NCBI RefSeq assembly: GCF_019884725.1
Contig: NZ_CP082322.1
Coordinates: forward strand, 2,604,001 to 2,668,000
Source of the DNA: Leucobacter tenebrionis
GTDB lineage: Bacteria; Actinomycetota; Actinomycetes; Actinomycetales; Microbacteriaceae
Length of the DNA stretch: 64,000 nt
Reading direction: 5' to 3'
A model generated the notes under the pieces. It was not told the origin of the DNA and made no database searches. It saw only the letters and a list, made by a program, of their open reading frames with translations. Position numbers and translations under genes: made by a program. Below are positions 1 to 8,232 of the stretch, one piece after another (position 1 is the stretch's first letter; each line of letters begins with the position of its first letter).

Positions 1-621
1 CAGACCACGCTGATCGAGGCCCCACGGGACGGAGAGAGCGGCACCCCCGGTGACGTTGAAGATGCCAGCGAACGGAGAGACCGAGAAGAGCTCTGCGAAG
101 TGCACCGCTGCGGGGCGGTCCGTGCTCATCGTCCCGATGAGCGGCGGAGGCTGAGCTGTCGTGGGGGACAGGACGACGTCGACGCCCGAGAAGTGATCGG
201 CGAAGGCGTAGCTGAGAGCGTGCAGTTCCGTCAGGACACGCAGGAGTTCGACGGCTGTCATGCTCCGCCCCGCCCGCACGACCTCTGCAGTCACCGGTTC
301 GAGCACGTCCGGATCGAGGTCTTCTCCATCGCTCAGGAGCCTGGCCAGATGTGCCCCGGCGATCGCGCCGAAGACGGAGCCGACCCTCCTGACCTCTTCG
401 GTGGGCCGCACACGCACGACACGATGCCCTATTGCAGACAGCACCTCAGCGGCATCCGACGTGGCCTGCACGTAATCGTCATCGACCGCCGTGCCTCCCG
501 GAGCTTCCAGGAGCAGCCCGATCGTGAGAGGCACGCTGAACGCGCGCGGTCCGGGTGACGGATTCCACTCTCCGGGGGAGAAACCGGGTCTGTCCGATGA
601 ACGGTGTTTCTGGGCCGGCGG
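1..621 (-). pseudogene. Amidase-signature family enzyme, C-terminal fragment
   Basis: The minus strand reads open from about 621 to the window edge and gives a clear C-terminal half of an amidase-signature (AS) enzyme. Visible features are the segment LTIGLLLEAPGG, then DVVLSPTTAQPPPLIG, then FNVTGGAALSVPWGLDQRG, which is the usual order in the family. AS enzymes hydrolyse amide bonds with a Ser-Ser-Lys triad. The Gly/Ser-rich catalytic part lies N-terminal and is missing here because the frame hits a stop at 622-624, only 5 bp from the stop of the conjugation gene at 629. The C-terminal end lies outside the window. The gene was therefore cut at its 5' side by the edge of a rearranged mobile element and cannot be functional as seen. 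Confidence 0.8.
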
Positions 622-628
622 TCATTAC

Positions 629-895
629 CTAGAGCTGGGTGCCGACGTCCAGCAGGAAGTTGAGCCACGCGACCCCGGCGCCGGCGAGGGCCGCGGCACC
701 GACCGAGACGAGCAGGCCGGCGCGGGCCTTGGTCGCTGCCTGGTAGTTGCCGTTGGAGGAGGCGATCGCCCAGGTGATGGCGCAGACGATGAGCATGAGC
801 ACGGCGGTGACGAGAACGAACATGAGCAGCGCGCCGACGATCTCGCGGAGGCTGGCTGTGCCGCCGACGCTGCCGAAGTCGGGGAACACGTCCAT
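629..895 (-). CDS. DUF6112-family two-TM conjugation protein
   Basis: An 88-residue protein with a short polar N-terminus (MDVFPDFGSVGG) and two hydrophobic segments at about residues 20-45 and 58-82. This matches the small pilin-like or channel-like membrane proteins (DUF6112) found in actinobacterial conjugation operons. Its ATG overlaps the stop of the upstream M23 gene (ATGA at 893-897), so translation is coupled. In related operons the next genes encode a large multi-spanning protein and a VirB4-like ATPase. Here the sequence instead runs into an amidase fragment. The protein probably sits in the membrane as part of a type IV transfer channel, but that role is inferred from context. The longer frame upstream of this start is arginine-rich noise. 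Confidence 0.75.
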   Translation of the reverse strand: MDVFPDFGSVGGTASLREIVGALLMFVLVTAVLMLIVCAITWAIASSNGNYQAATKARAGLLVSVGAAALAGAGVAWLNFLLDVGTQL

Positions 896-2073
896 CACGC
901 ACCCCCTCCTGCCGTGCAGAGAGCGGGTGTGGTGTCGCCGCCGGTGATGCCTTCGGCGCCGTGGTCGGTGAGCCAGGCGTCGGAGTCCACCGCGCCGGCG
1001 TTTGCGCCGCCGGGGTGGATTTGCAGGTGGAGGTGAGGGCCGGTGGAGTGGCCGGAGGAGCCGACGTCTCCGATGTGCTGGCCCGCGGTCACGGTGTCGC
1101 CTTCTGCGACGTGGATGCCGTGAGACCACATGTGGATGTACATGGATGCGACCCGCTGCCCGCCGACGGTGTGCTCGATGACGATGACTCCGCCGCCTGC
1201 GTCGGTGTAATTCGCTCGCACCACGACGCCATCTGCGACGGCGTAGATCGGAGTGCCGTCCGCGGCGGCGAAGTCGGAGCCTGCGTGGAAGCGGCGTTCG
1301 CCGGTGATCGGGTCGTTTCGCCACCCGAACGGGCTCGTCCGAACCCAGGTGCCTTCCGGGAGCGGAAACACGATGCGCGTCGTCTCGGGCACGACGGGCG
1401 TCTCGTCCCCGCCACCGTCGCCGGAAGGAGCGGGCCGAGTGAGGGCAGCGAGGATCGCCTCGGCGACCGGCTGGTAGTTCTGATACCGGTCGGGGTAGGC
1501 GCTGACCTCGACGGCTTGGGCGGCCTCGCCGGGATCCATCTGCTGCCAGCCGGAGATGTCGAGCAGGCCCCGCGGCGACGGGTAGTTCGGGCCGGACTCC
1601 CCGCCGTAGAACGCTCGCGCCTGGTAGGTGGGGTCCATGAGCTCTGCGACGGTGCCCCATCCGCTGACCGGGCGCATCTGGAACAGCCCGAGCGAGTCGT
1701 GATCCGAACCGTCGCCGTCGTTGGGGTACTCCGCCGACTCGGGATAGGCGCTGGTGTTGGCGAGCATTCGCAGGGTCGACTCGGTCAGCGCAGCCATGAG
1801 CGCGACCCGCACCCCATCGCGGCCGACGCCGGCTGTCTGCCCTCCGACGGTGATGATCGTCGCGGCGTGGGTGAGCTGTTGCCGGTTCAGCGTGACCGTC
1901 TCCCCGTTACGGGTTGTCGCGGTCAGTGAGTCCGGGATCGGGCCGACCGCGAGTGAGCCGGGCGCGCAGACGGCGGCGGTCGCAGAGGTGCCGCCGAGCG
2001 TGGCGACGCCCAGCAGGATCGTGGACGGCCCCAGAAGCAGCAAGGTGAGGGCGAGGAGCGCGAGCTTCTTCAT
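895..2073 (-). CDS. Conjugation-linked M23 metallopeptidase with transglycosylase-like domain
   Basis: About 392 residues. An N-terminal signal or anchor segment (MKKLALLALTLLLLGPSTILL) precedes a region with the goose-lysozyme-like pattern LMAALTESTLRML and LGLFQMRPVSGWG at about 85-150. The C-terminal half is a peptidase M23 (lysostaphin-type) domain: HAGSDFAA gives the zinc-binding HxxxD, and HLHLQIH gives the HxH. Such two-domain wall hydrolases open the peptidoglycan for the conjugation apparatus (VirB1 or TcpG role), acting outside the membrane. ATG at 2073 was chosen; an in-frame GTG at 2076 is an alternative. The gene ends in an ATGA overlap with the DUF6112 gene and follows the upstream membrane protein by 12 bp, so it lies inside the operon. 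Confidence 0.85.
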   Translation of the reverse strand: MKKLALLALTLLLLGPSTILLGVATLGGTSATAAVCAPGSLAVGPIPDSLTATTRNGETVTLNRQQLTHAATIITVGGQTAGVGRDGVRVALMAALTESTLRMLANTSAYPESAEYPNDGDGSDHDSLGLFQMRPVSGWGTVAELMDPTYQARAFYGGESGPNYPSPRGLLDISGWQQMDPGEAAQAVEVSAYPDRYQNYQPVAEAILAALTRPAPSGDGGGDETPVVPETTRIVFPLPEGTWVRTSPFGWRNDPITGERRFHAGSDFAAADGTPIYAVADGVVVRANYTDAGGGVIVIEHTVGGQRVASMYIHMWSHGIHVAEGDTVTAGQHIGDVGSSGHSTGPHLHLQIHPGGANAGAVDSDAWLTDHGAEGITGGDTTPALCTAGGGA

Positions 2074-2085
2074 CACGGACTCGGC

Positions 2086-2784
2086 TCAGCGGAGAGGGTT
2101 GTCGAGCTGTGAGAGCCGCAGCACCTCACACAACCCGGACCCGGTGCCGCGACCGGGCGTGGGCGGGGTGCAGACGAGGAACACGGTGAAGGAGACCGGG
2201 CGGGACGCTTCGACCGGATCGGTGCCCCAGATGCCGTCCCGGTGCCGTGTCCCCGAGATGGTGTACGCGACCGCCCCGTCGGGTATCTGGCTGGGGGCGG
2301 CCTGCTCGACGGCGGTCTCCCACGCCTCGGGGACGAACACGTCGTCGATGGTCAGCCACTGGCGAGTCGCGTAGGTGCGCAGCTGCGCCCACGTATCGTT
2401 CGTCGGCAGGTAGGCGCGGACATCACCGACGAAGGCGTCGGCCTCGCTGCCGTGCGCGGCATCCGCGAGCACCTGCGCATAGTCCGACGGCGTAAGCCCG
2501 GTCGTGGTGTCCCAAGTGAACAGTGCCTCTGCAACTGCTCGGGCGAACGCTTCCGGCCCAAGGTGCTGGTCCACAGGCTCCAGCTCTGCGCCCGAGGTCG
2601 GGGCCGGTGTCACGGGCGCGGTGGTGGAAGGCCGCTCGCTCCGCGCCGGGTCCGACGGGGCGGCGGGGCCACGGACGAGCCCGTAGATGCCGACTCCGAC
2701 GAGCAAGAGCAGAGCGAGGCCGCCAGCGGTGGCGGCGATCAGCAGGCGACGACGGCGACGGTCATCAGACGTGGCGGGGTCCAT
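2086..2784 (-). CDS. Single-TM conjugal transfer-associated protein, unknown family
   Basis: A 232-residue protein with a basic cytoplasmic start (MDPATSDDRRRRR), one strong transmembrane helix at about 15-40, a Pro/Ala-rich linker and an extracytoplasmic domain of about 150 residues. The topology resembles TcpC/VirB8-like assembly proteins of Gram-positive conjugation systems, but no diagnostic motif is visible. The ATG at 2784 is preceded by GGAAGGA at a normal distance and starts just before the basic/TM region, so it was preferred to the longer frame from 2814. The gene lies between the ParB-like and M23 genes on the same strand, in the conjugation operon. A role in the transfer channel is inference from topology and position. 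Confidence 0.65.
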   Translation of the reverse strand: MDPATSDDRRRRRLLIAATAGGLALLLLVGVGIYGLVRGPAAPSDPARSERPSTTAPVTPAPTSGAELEPVDQHLGPEAFARAVAEALFTWDTTTGLTPSDYAQVLADAAHGSEADAFVGDVRAYLPTNDTWAQLRTYATRQWLTIDDVFVPEAWETAVEQAAPSQIPDGAVAYTISGTRHRDGIWGTDPVEASRPVSFTVFLVCTPPTPGRGTGSGLCEVLRLSQLDNPLR

Positions 2785-2857
2785 GATCACGGGGTCCTTC
2801 CCGGACGGCAACAACGGATGCGTGGTTGCCAGGAAGGTGCGCGACCCGTCACCGGGT

Positions 2858-3937
2858 TCAGGCGATGTGCGCGGCCCGGTCCTGCCGTGCCGCGCGTGCG
2901 GCGTTGGCGAACGCGATGGTCCCGGCGATGGTCTCCTCGAACCGTGCCCACTGTTCAGCGGTGAGAGCTGGGCCGACGTCGGCGGGATCGTAGTGGGTCC
3001 ACCATCCGGCCATGTCGTCCCAGATGGCCAGGAACGCGGTCAGCGGGAACGGCACCGGCTCCCCGGTGTTCACCGCCGTCAGCGCGGGCCGTGCCGGCTT
3101 CTTCTTCCCGGCGGCCTTAGCCGCCTTCACGCGGGCGAGCGCGGCCTGCGCGAGCTGCTCCAGCTCCGCCGCCCTCGCCTCCTGCTCCGCCGCCCGCACC
3201 GTGTCTGCTTCGACCCGTGCCTGTTCACGCACCTCGACAGGCTGGGCGGGGTCCGCGGCGAGCTGGTCGAGCTCCGCCAGCGACAGTTCGGCATTCACGC
3301 GCAGGTGCGAGGGATAGACGCTCCCGCCTGCCTTGATCCGCTCGACCTCCGCCGCCGCGCGCGCCCGTACCGGTTCCGGCTGCGACTCGTCCGCGGCCAG
3401 GTCCTGCAACCGGCCGATGCGCTCCAACGTCGTATAGGAGGCACGGCCAGTCACCATCCGCGCAGCCTGAGCGCGAGCCTTGCCCTGCTCGAACTGCGGT
3501 GGTGCCAAATTGGCACCACCGTCTTCTGCGTCGTCCGCGGTCGTCTGGAACCGTGTGGCCTCCTGGCGGCGGGCGGCGTCTTCGGCGAGCAGGGTCTTGA
3601 GTTCGCGGTAGAGGGCGGCGGCTTCGAGCTGGGTGAGCGGCTTGTGCAGGACGTTCTCGTCTTGTTCGGCGAGGAGTTCCCCGAGCCGGTCGGAGATCCC
3701 GGACCTGACCCAGACGTTGACGGTCTTGATACCGAGCAGTTTCAACGCCGCCAGGCGCCGCGCCCCGCAGATCAGGTGGCCGTCGAGGGTGATCGTGATG
3801 GGCTGGAGCAGCCCGTTGCGGCGGATCGACTCCACCAAGGGCGCGAGGTCGCCGTGGTCGTGCCGGTGCCGGCGGCCGACGATGATGGAGTCGACCGCGC
3901 GCTCCAGTTCGATGTGTCCCGCCGGCACCGTGCTCAT
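2858..3937 (-). CDS. ParB/Spo0J-type N-terminal nuclease/CTP-fold protein
   Basis: A 359-residue protein. Residues about 8-90 match the ParB N-terminal domain: ELERAVDSIIVGRRHRHD, then LVESIRRNGLLQPITI, then the GARRLAALKLLG motif (ParB box II, G-x-R-R), then RLGELLAEQDENV. The middle is a charged helical region and the C-terminal third is Lys/Ala-rich (KAAGKKKPARP). ParB proteins bind centromere-like sites and segregate plasmids. In conjugative elements they may also act as regulators. No ParA partner is visible nearby, so active partitioning is not shown. The start at 3937 overlaps the stop of the upstream gene (ATGA), implying coupled translation. Confidence 0.8.
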   Translation of the reverse strand: MSTVPAGHIELERAVDSIIVGRRHRHDHGDLAPLVESIRRNGLLQPITITLDGHLICGARRLAALKLLGIKTVNVWVRSGISDRLGELLAEQDENVLHKPLTQLEAAALYRELKTLLAEDAARRQEATRFQTTADDAEDGGANLAPPQFEQGKARAQAARMVTGRASYTTLERIGRLQDLAADESQPEPVRARAAAEVERIKAGGSVYPSHLRVNAELSLAELDQLAADPAQPVEVREQARVEADTVRAAEQEARAAELEQLAQAALARVKAAKAAGKKKPARPALTAVNTGEPVPFPLTAFLAIWDDMAGWWTHYDPADVGPALTAEQWARFEETIAGTIAFANAARAARQDRAAHIA

Positions 3938-4797
3938 GACTCCTCGCCCCCTGTCAGGAGTGGGGCGGCGAGCCCGGCCGCGATCACGAGGTCGTCGTCG
4001 GTGAGGAGGGCGCGCAGGGGCTGGCCGATCAGGAGCCGCACGAGCATCCCGCGCCCGGCGTTGGTGTGTGCGAGGGTCGGGTCGGGGGTGCCGAGCACGA
4101 TCCGCAGCAGCGCCGTCCACGACGCACCCGGAAGGTCCAGGAGTGCTCGGGCCTGCCGGTCGCGGCGCAGCACCTCGAACGCCGACGCCCGCGACACCGA
4201 CTCCGCGAGCCGCGTGGTGATGTATTCGACCGCGGCCCGGGCTGTCGAGGGTTCCCAGCCGACCCAGGTCAGGAATGCGATCGTCTCCTCGATCGCGGCG
4301 GTGACGTTCATCGCCCGTTCCCGCACCGGACGCTCGTCATCCTGATCATCGTCGGGGTCGGTGAACGGGTCGAAGCAGAACGCCGGGTGGTAGTCGGGAA
4401 GCGGATTCTCCCGGTCACTGAACCGCTCCGCATCGTGGAACACCGAGTACTTCGGGCGACGGGCCTGGTGCACGGAGCACAGCAGCCCGTTGCCGCGCTC
4501 CTCGGCGGTGCAGGTCACCTGCACCGCCCGCGTCACTACCGCCCACGGGTCCTCAGCCCGGCGCGTCGCCGCGCCCCGCATCGCCTCGAACGCGGCCGAT
4601 GCAGCCTCCCACGGGTCGAGGCCGTGCTTGCGGGCGAGGGCGGCGTACTTGTTCGCGGCGTGCTCCATCAGCGCCGCCGCCTCCGGGTCACGCTGCCACG
4701 CCCCGCGCCCGGCCTCGTGGAGCCGGTTCAGCAGGGCGCGCAGCGCCTCGGAGTCCTCGAAACGTTCCCGCCGGTCGCGGGCTGTTGCAGTCTGCAT
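3934..4797 (-). CDS. Conserved element-borne protein of unknown function
   Basis: A 287-residue, mostly helical, charged protein. The start ATG at 4797 (MQTATARDRRERF) has AGGAGGT about 8 bp upstream, which is far better than any start in the longer frame. Residues 60-90 carry KYAALARKHGLDPWEAASAAFEAM, which looks like a helical DNA- or protein-binding segment, and an acidic stretch (DPDDDQDDE) lies mid-protein. I do not recognise the family. It sits between a small basic protein gene and the ParB-like gene and overlaps the latter by ATGA. Proteins of similar size at this position occur in actinobacterial conjugative elements, where a role in replication or maintenance can only be guessed. 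Confidence 0.6.
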   Translation of the reverse strand: MQTATARDRRERFEDSEALRALLNRLHEAGRGAWQRDPEAAALMEHAANKYAALARKHGLDPWEAASAAFEAMRGAATRRAEDPWAVVTRAVQVTCTAEERGNGLLCSVHQARRPKYSVFHDAERFSDRENPLPDYHPAFCFDPFTDPDDDQDDERPVRERAMNVTAAIEETIAFLTWVGWEPSTARAAVEYITTRLAESVSRASAFEVLRRDRQARALLDLPGASWTALLRIVLGTPDPTLAHTNAGRGMLVRLLIGQPLRALLTDDDLVIAAGLAAPLLTGGEES

Positions 4798-4877
4798 CAG
4801 GGCACCTCCTGACAGGCAGGTGCGCACATGCTCCCCAGCAGGCATGCTCACGGATCGGCCGGCGGCGTGCATGGCGG

Positions 4878-5327
4878 CTACCCGAGCCCGATCCCGGAGC
4901 GCGACACCCACGAGAACCGCTCCCCGCCACCGCGGCCGAACGCGGTCACCGGAGGCAACTTCCGCGCACGCTCGCTCACGAACCGCGCACCCGACCGCGC
5001 CCCGGTCCTCGCCGCCCGGTACGCCTGGCCCGGCACCCTGCGGGCGCGACGCGCGAGCTCGGCCTGGAAGTCAATGCCCCGACCCGCCATCCGCGCCGAG
5101 CGCGACGCCATGAGGTCAGTCGGCCGCACCCACTCCGCCCCCGGCAGCTCCTTCTTCGCCGCGTCCTTCGCCGTCGAGTCCTTGGTCAGTGACGGGTCGC
5201 GGTGCCGGGCCAGCGCGGACGTCTCGCCCTCGTGCGGCGTCTCATCGACGTGGCCACCCTCGCGCTCGTCCCGCTCGCGCACGGCCGTCACGGTGGGCTC
5301 GATGTTCGTGTTCCGGTCGTCGTTCAT
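4878..5327 (-). CDS. Small basic hydrophilic protein, unknown
   Basis: 149 residues. The N-terminal half is acidic and low-complexity (RERDEREGGHVDETPHEGE). The C-terminal half is strongly basic, with many Arg pairs (ARRARRVPGQAYRAARTG). There is no membrane segment. The start ATG at 5327 overlaps the stop of the DUF2637 gene by ATGA, so the gene belongs to the coupled operon. The charge pattern suggests nucleic-acid binding, but no fold is recognisable. About 80 bp without an obvious feature separate it from the next gene downstream. Confidence 0.55.
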   Translation of the reverse strand: MNDDRNTNIEPTVTAVRERDEREGGHVDETPHEGETSALARHRDPSLTKDSTAKDAAKKELPGAEWVRPTDLMASRSARMAGRGIDFQAELARRARRVPGQAYRAARTGARSGARFVSERARKLPPVTAFGRGGGERFSWVSRSGIGLG

Positions 5328-6004
5328 GGCTTCTCCTCATCGCTGTCAGCGGTCGCAGTCAGTTCGGGCCGCGCGAACCAGCGGCCCACAGTGGAGGGGT
5401 GCACACCCAGATGCCGGGCGATCGCCTTGTTCGACCAGCCCTCCGCATCCCGCAACCGCACCGCCACCTCCCGCATCGGCGTCCGCTCCGGCGCCGGAGT
5501 GAGGATGACCGCCTGTGACTCGGGCAGACCGCCCGCCGGGGTCGTCTCCTCGTCAGCGAGGGGCGGCGGGACGGGCTCGGAAGCCGGGCGGGTGAGGATG
5601 ACGGTGAGGTGCGTGATCGCCAGCAGCACCAGCGGCGGCACCGCCGCCACCGACGCCGCCAGCACGCCCGGCACATCGGCGTCAGCGGCGACGACGGCAT
5701 GGATCGCATTCGCCGTCACCGACACCAGCGCGCCCGCAGCGAGCAGCACCCACGGATACCAAGCCGACCGTTGCCGGGCGAGCGCGACGACAGCGACGGT
5801 TGCGACGACGATGATCCCGTCCACGATCAGCGGCCACGCCCACGTCTGCCCCGCCTCGATCCCGGAACGCCGGGCAAGGTCCGCCAGAGCGGTGAAGGAG
5901 AGCCAGAACGCACCTGCGGCGATGAACACCGTCCCGGCGACCGCCGTCGCCACCGCGACCCGGCCACCCCGCGACCGCACAGGTGCCTGCGCCTGCGGGT
6001 TCAT
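5324..6004 (-). CDS. DUF2637-domain membrane protein with C-terminal helix-turn-helix
   Basis: 226 residues. Four hydrophobic segments at about 15-38, 58-78, 86-105 and 115-138 form the DUF2637 domain, typical of SpdB-like spread proteins and replication-linked proteins of actinobacterial plasmids and ICEs. The C-terminus (VRLRDAEGWSNKAIARHLGVHPSTVGRWFA) is a clear helix-turn-helix of the homeodomain-like kind. The protein therefore probably links a membrane position with DNA binding. It overlaps both neighbours by ATGA (prim-pol upstream, small basic protein downstream). A role in intramycelial-type spread or element maintenance is known for relatives, not shown here. Confidence 0.8.
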   Translation of the reverse strand: MNPQAQAPVRSRGGRVAVATAVAGTVFIAAGAFWLSFTALADLARRSGIEAGQTWAWPLIVDGIIVVATVAVVALARQRSAWYPWVLLAAGALVSVTANAIHAVVAADADVPGVLAASVAAVPPLVLLAITHLTVILTRPASEPVPPPLADEETTPAGGLPESQAVILTPAPERTPMREVAVRLRDAEGWSNKAIARHLGVHPSTVGRWFARPELTATADSDEEKP

Positions 6005-6897
6005 GAGAGCACCTGCCCTGCAAGACGCGGCACGCGCCGCAGGTCATCGTCCCGTACCGCGCTGGATGGTGCGGGTTGGACGTGGGTGGCGCGGTAGGCG
6101 GAGCGGATCGTCGTGACGACCTCCCGCGGCGGCAACCCGACCCGCTCACCCGCCGGGGCGAGCGCATCGACCATCTCCGGCAGCGACAGACCCGCCTCGG
6201 CCAGGCGGCAGGAGGCCCAGAACAGGCCACGGTTGCGTTCGCCCTCCGCGCGCATGCCCACCCAGTCGGCCAGCCGCTTCGCGTCCTCCGAACGAACAGG
6301 GCCCCGCGCCCGATGCACGACGGGCTCGGGACGCGGATCGAGGAAATCCCGCAGCGCCGCCGCATCCACCGGGCGCGGCTCCCGGTCACTACTCCCCGTG
6401 AGCGAGTACCCAGCCCGGCCGTGGTCGGTCGTGACGGCGGAGGGCGGGACGATGACGTACCCGCCGGTGCCGCGGAAGTCGACACGTGCCGCGGCCGCCT
6501 GCCATGACGGCTGCGGCCGGCCGGGGTCGGCCGGGTAGTAGAAGTGCGCGCCACCGGACGGCGTGCGCACCACCGCCACCCACCCCTCCACGAGCCCCGC
6601 CCGGCGGGCACGACCGAAGGCATCGAACCCGTTCCCGTCCGGCTTGCGGTCCACGTCCACGACATCGACCCCGGATGGGGCGCCGGTGGGGACGCCGATG
6701 TTCGCGGCCGGCCACCGGCGCCACCACGCCTCCACCTGCGCCAGATCAACGCTCGCCTCATGGAAGCCATGCCGGGTCAGCGGACGCTTCTCACTAGGCA
6801 CGCACGGAAACACCGGCACACCCGCCGCCGCGAGCCGCGCGGAGGCTTGCGGAAGCGGGAGCCCGCTGAGGGAAGCGAGAACGCTGGCGACGCTCAT
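6001..6897 (-). CDS. Bifunctional DNA primase/polymerase (AEP prim-pol)
   Basis: 298 residues with the prim-pol fold: AAAGVPVFPCVPSEKRPL near the N-terminus, WPAANIGVPTGAPSGVDVVDVD with the catalytic acidic residues, SGGAHFYY, and GYVIVPPSAV, which is the typical order of AEP/D5-associated primases. It would prime and extend DNA for replication of the excised element. ATG at 6897 overlaps the ArdC stop (ATGA); a GTG at 6900 is also in frame. The C-terminal 100 residues are helical and may be a PriCT-like accessory domain. No separate helicase gene lies beside it, so a host helicase or the relaxase helicase would be needed. The assignment is firm at family level. Confidence 0.88.
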   Translation of the reverse strand: MSVASVLASLSGLPLPQASARLAAAGVPVFPCVPSEKRPLTRHGFHEASVDLAQVEAWWRRWPAANIGVPTGAPSGVDVVDVDRKPDGNGFDAFGRARRAGLVEGWVAVVRTPSGGAHFYYPADPGRPQPSWQAAAARVDFRGTGGYVIVPPSAVTTDHGRAGYSLTGSSDREPRPVDAAALRDFLDPRPEPVVHRARGPVRSEDAKRLADWVGMRAEGERNRGLFWASCRLAEAGLSLPEMVDALAPAGERVGLPPREVVTTIRSAYRATHVQPAPSSAVRDDDLRRVPRLAGQVLS

Positions 6898-7985
6898 CAC
6901 AGCCCCCTCACCACGGCCTCCGCCGCACGCGAGGAAGGCGCTGGCTCGACCAGTGCCGGAACTGCCCGCTCCGCCCCGGCCCCTCGCGACGGCGCCGCGG
7001 ACTCACGGGTCAGACCGGGCGGATCTCCGGTGCCGACCTGGACGGTGTCGAGGGCATCGAGGATCGCCCCGGCGGTCTTGCGGACGCGTTCACCGGTGGC
7101 CTGCACGACCTCGCCCGGCTCCTTGTCTTTCACCGTGCCCGCCCACCCGGAGACATACGGGATCGTGTAGGCGGTGGTATCCATGCTGTGCGCGGCACCG
7201 ATCATCAACGCCACCGACTCGGCCTCGACCTCACCGATCCCGCGATGCCCCGTCGCATCCGGGTTGTCCGGACCGTGCAGCTTCACATGCGCCAGCTCGT
7301 GCGCCAGGGTCTTCACCTGCGCGGCCTCATCCATGTTCATCCGCACCGCCACCGTGCGGTTCGCGTAGTCCGTGACGCCGTTCGCGCCACGAATCTCCCG
7401 CTCATCCGCGACGCGCACCACCGTGAACCCTTCGGCCTCCACCAAGGAGGCAAGCCCAGCCCACAGCCCGTCGGGCGCCTCGCCTTCCAGGAGCGTCGGG
7501 GCAGGGCGCTCGGGCACGGGATCACCGCTGGTCTGCGACACATCCCACACGTAGGCGGGCCTCGCGCCGACCATCCGGGAACGCACCACCTCGCCGGGCT
7601 TCGGCTTCTCGAACCGCCCCAGCCGCCGCCACGACTCAGAATCAGCCGGATTGCTCGACGCGAACCGGGCCGTCACCGGCGCGAAGATCACATACCCCGC
7701 CTGACCCCGCTCCACCTGACGCCCCAGCGTCTGCCACTGCTTGTAACCGGCGACATACGACGGCTCCGGGGAAGCGACCCGGCCCTGCTCGTAGGCATCG
7801 AGATGCTGAGCGAAGATCAGCAGCGTGTTGCGGAACGACCGCGCCCGGAACCGGGCAGCGAACTCCAGCGCACGCTTCCAGTCCTCACCCGACACAAGCA
7901 GGTCGACGGCCGCGGTCAACCGCTCATGGAGTTCTTCGAGCTTCGCATCCCGCGCAGCCCGCTCCTCCTCGTTCATTGCCACCAC
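6897..7985 (-). CDS. ArdC-like ssDNA-binding domain plus ImmA/IrrE-type metalloprotease
   Basis: About 362 residues. The N-terminal 110 residues match the ArdC N-terminal ssDNA-binding domain (FRNTLLIFAQ, YVAGYKQWQTLGRQV, GYVIFAPV). The centre carries the zinc-protease signature HELAH (H229, E230, H233) followed by KLHG, as in ImmA/IrrE enzymes. ArdC proteins protect incoming plasmid DNA from restriction during conjugation, and ImmA-type proteases cleave XRE repressors. A GGAGGAGGT ribosome site precedes a GTG at 7985/7982 and an ATG at 7976, so the exact start is uncertain. It is the first gene of the minus-strand operon, which fits early expression on entry into a new host. Confidence 0.85.
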   Translation of the reverse strand: MVAMNEEERAARDAKLEELHERLTAAVDLLVSGEDWKRALEFAARFRARSFRNTLLIFAQHLDAYEQGRVASPEPSYVAGYKQWQTLGRQVERGQAGYVIFAPVTARFASSNPADSESWRRLGRFEKPKPGEVVRSRMVGARPAYVWDVSQTSGDPVPERPAPTLLEGEAPDGLWAGLASLVEAEGFTVVRVADEREIRGANGVTDYANRTVAVRMNMDEAAQVKTLAHELAHVKLHGPDNPDATGHRGIGEVEAESVALMIGAAHSMDTTAYTIPYVSGWAGTVKDKEPGEVVQATGERVRKTAGAILDALDTVQVGTGDPPGLTRESAAPSRGAGAERAVPALVEPAPSSRAAEAVVRGL

Positions 7986-8232
7986 AGACCTCCTCCCGGC
8001 AACGGGTCACCAGCCGGACAAGACGACCCGTCGTGAACATCAGGTGCGCCAGGGAACGCAGAAGGACCAGGCGGACGACGGCCAGGCAGCGCGACCGCCA
8101 GAATCCACACTGAAACCGACGTGTCTGTCCCGTCCTAACGCTGCTCGGCGGACACGCGGGAGACCCCGGGAGGGAGGAGGGTTCGCGTCACGCAGAACGC
8201 GGTCGTTCTGGCGAGTTTCTTGAGACGTGCGG

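Noticed and set aside
629-1660. 343-aa frame covering the DUF6112 gene
   Set aside because: The upstream 255 codons are Arg/His-rich and antiparallel to codon use in the M23 gene. Only the last 88 codons are a gene.
2858-4797. ParA partner for the ParB-like gene
   Set aside because: The neighbouring gene has no Walker A motif, so a complete partition system cannot be claimed.
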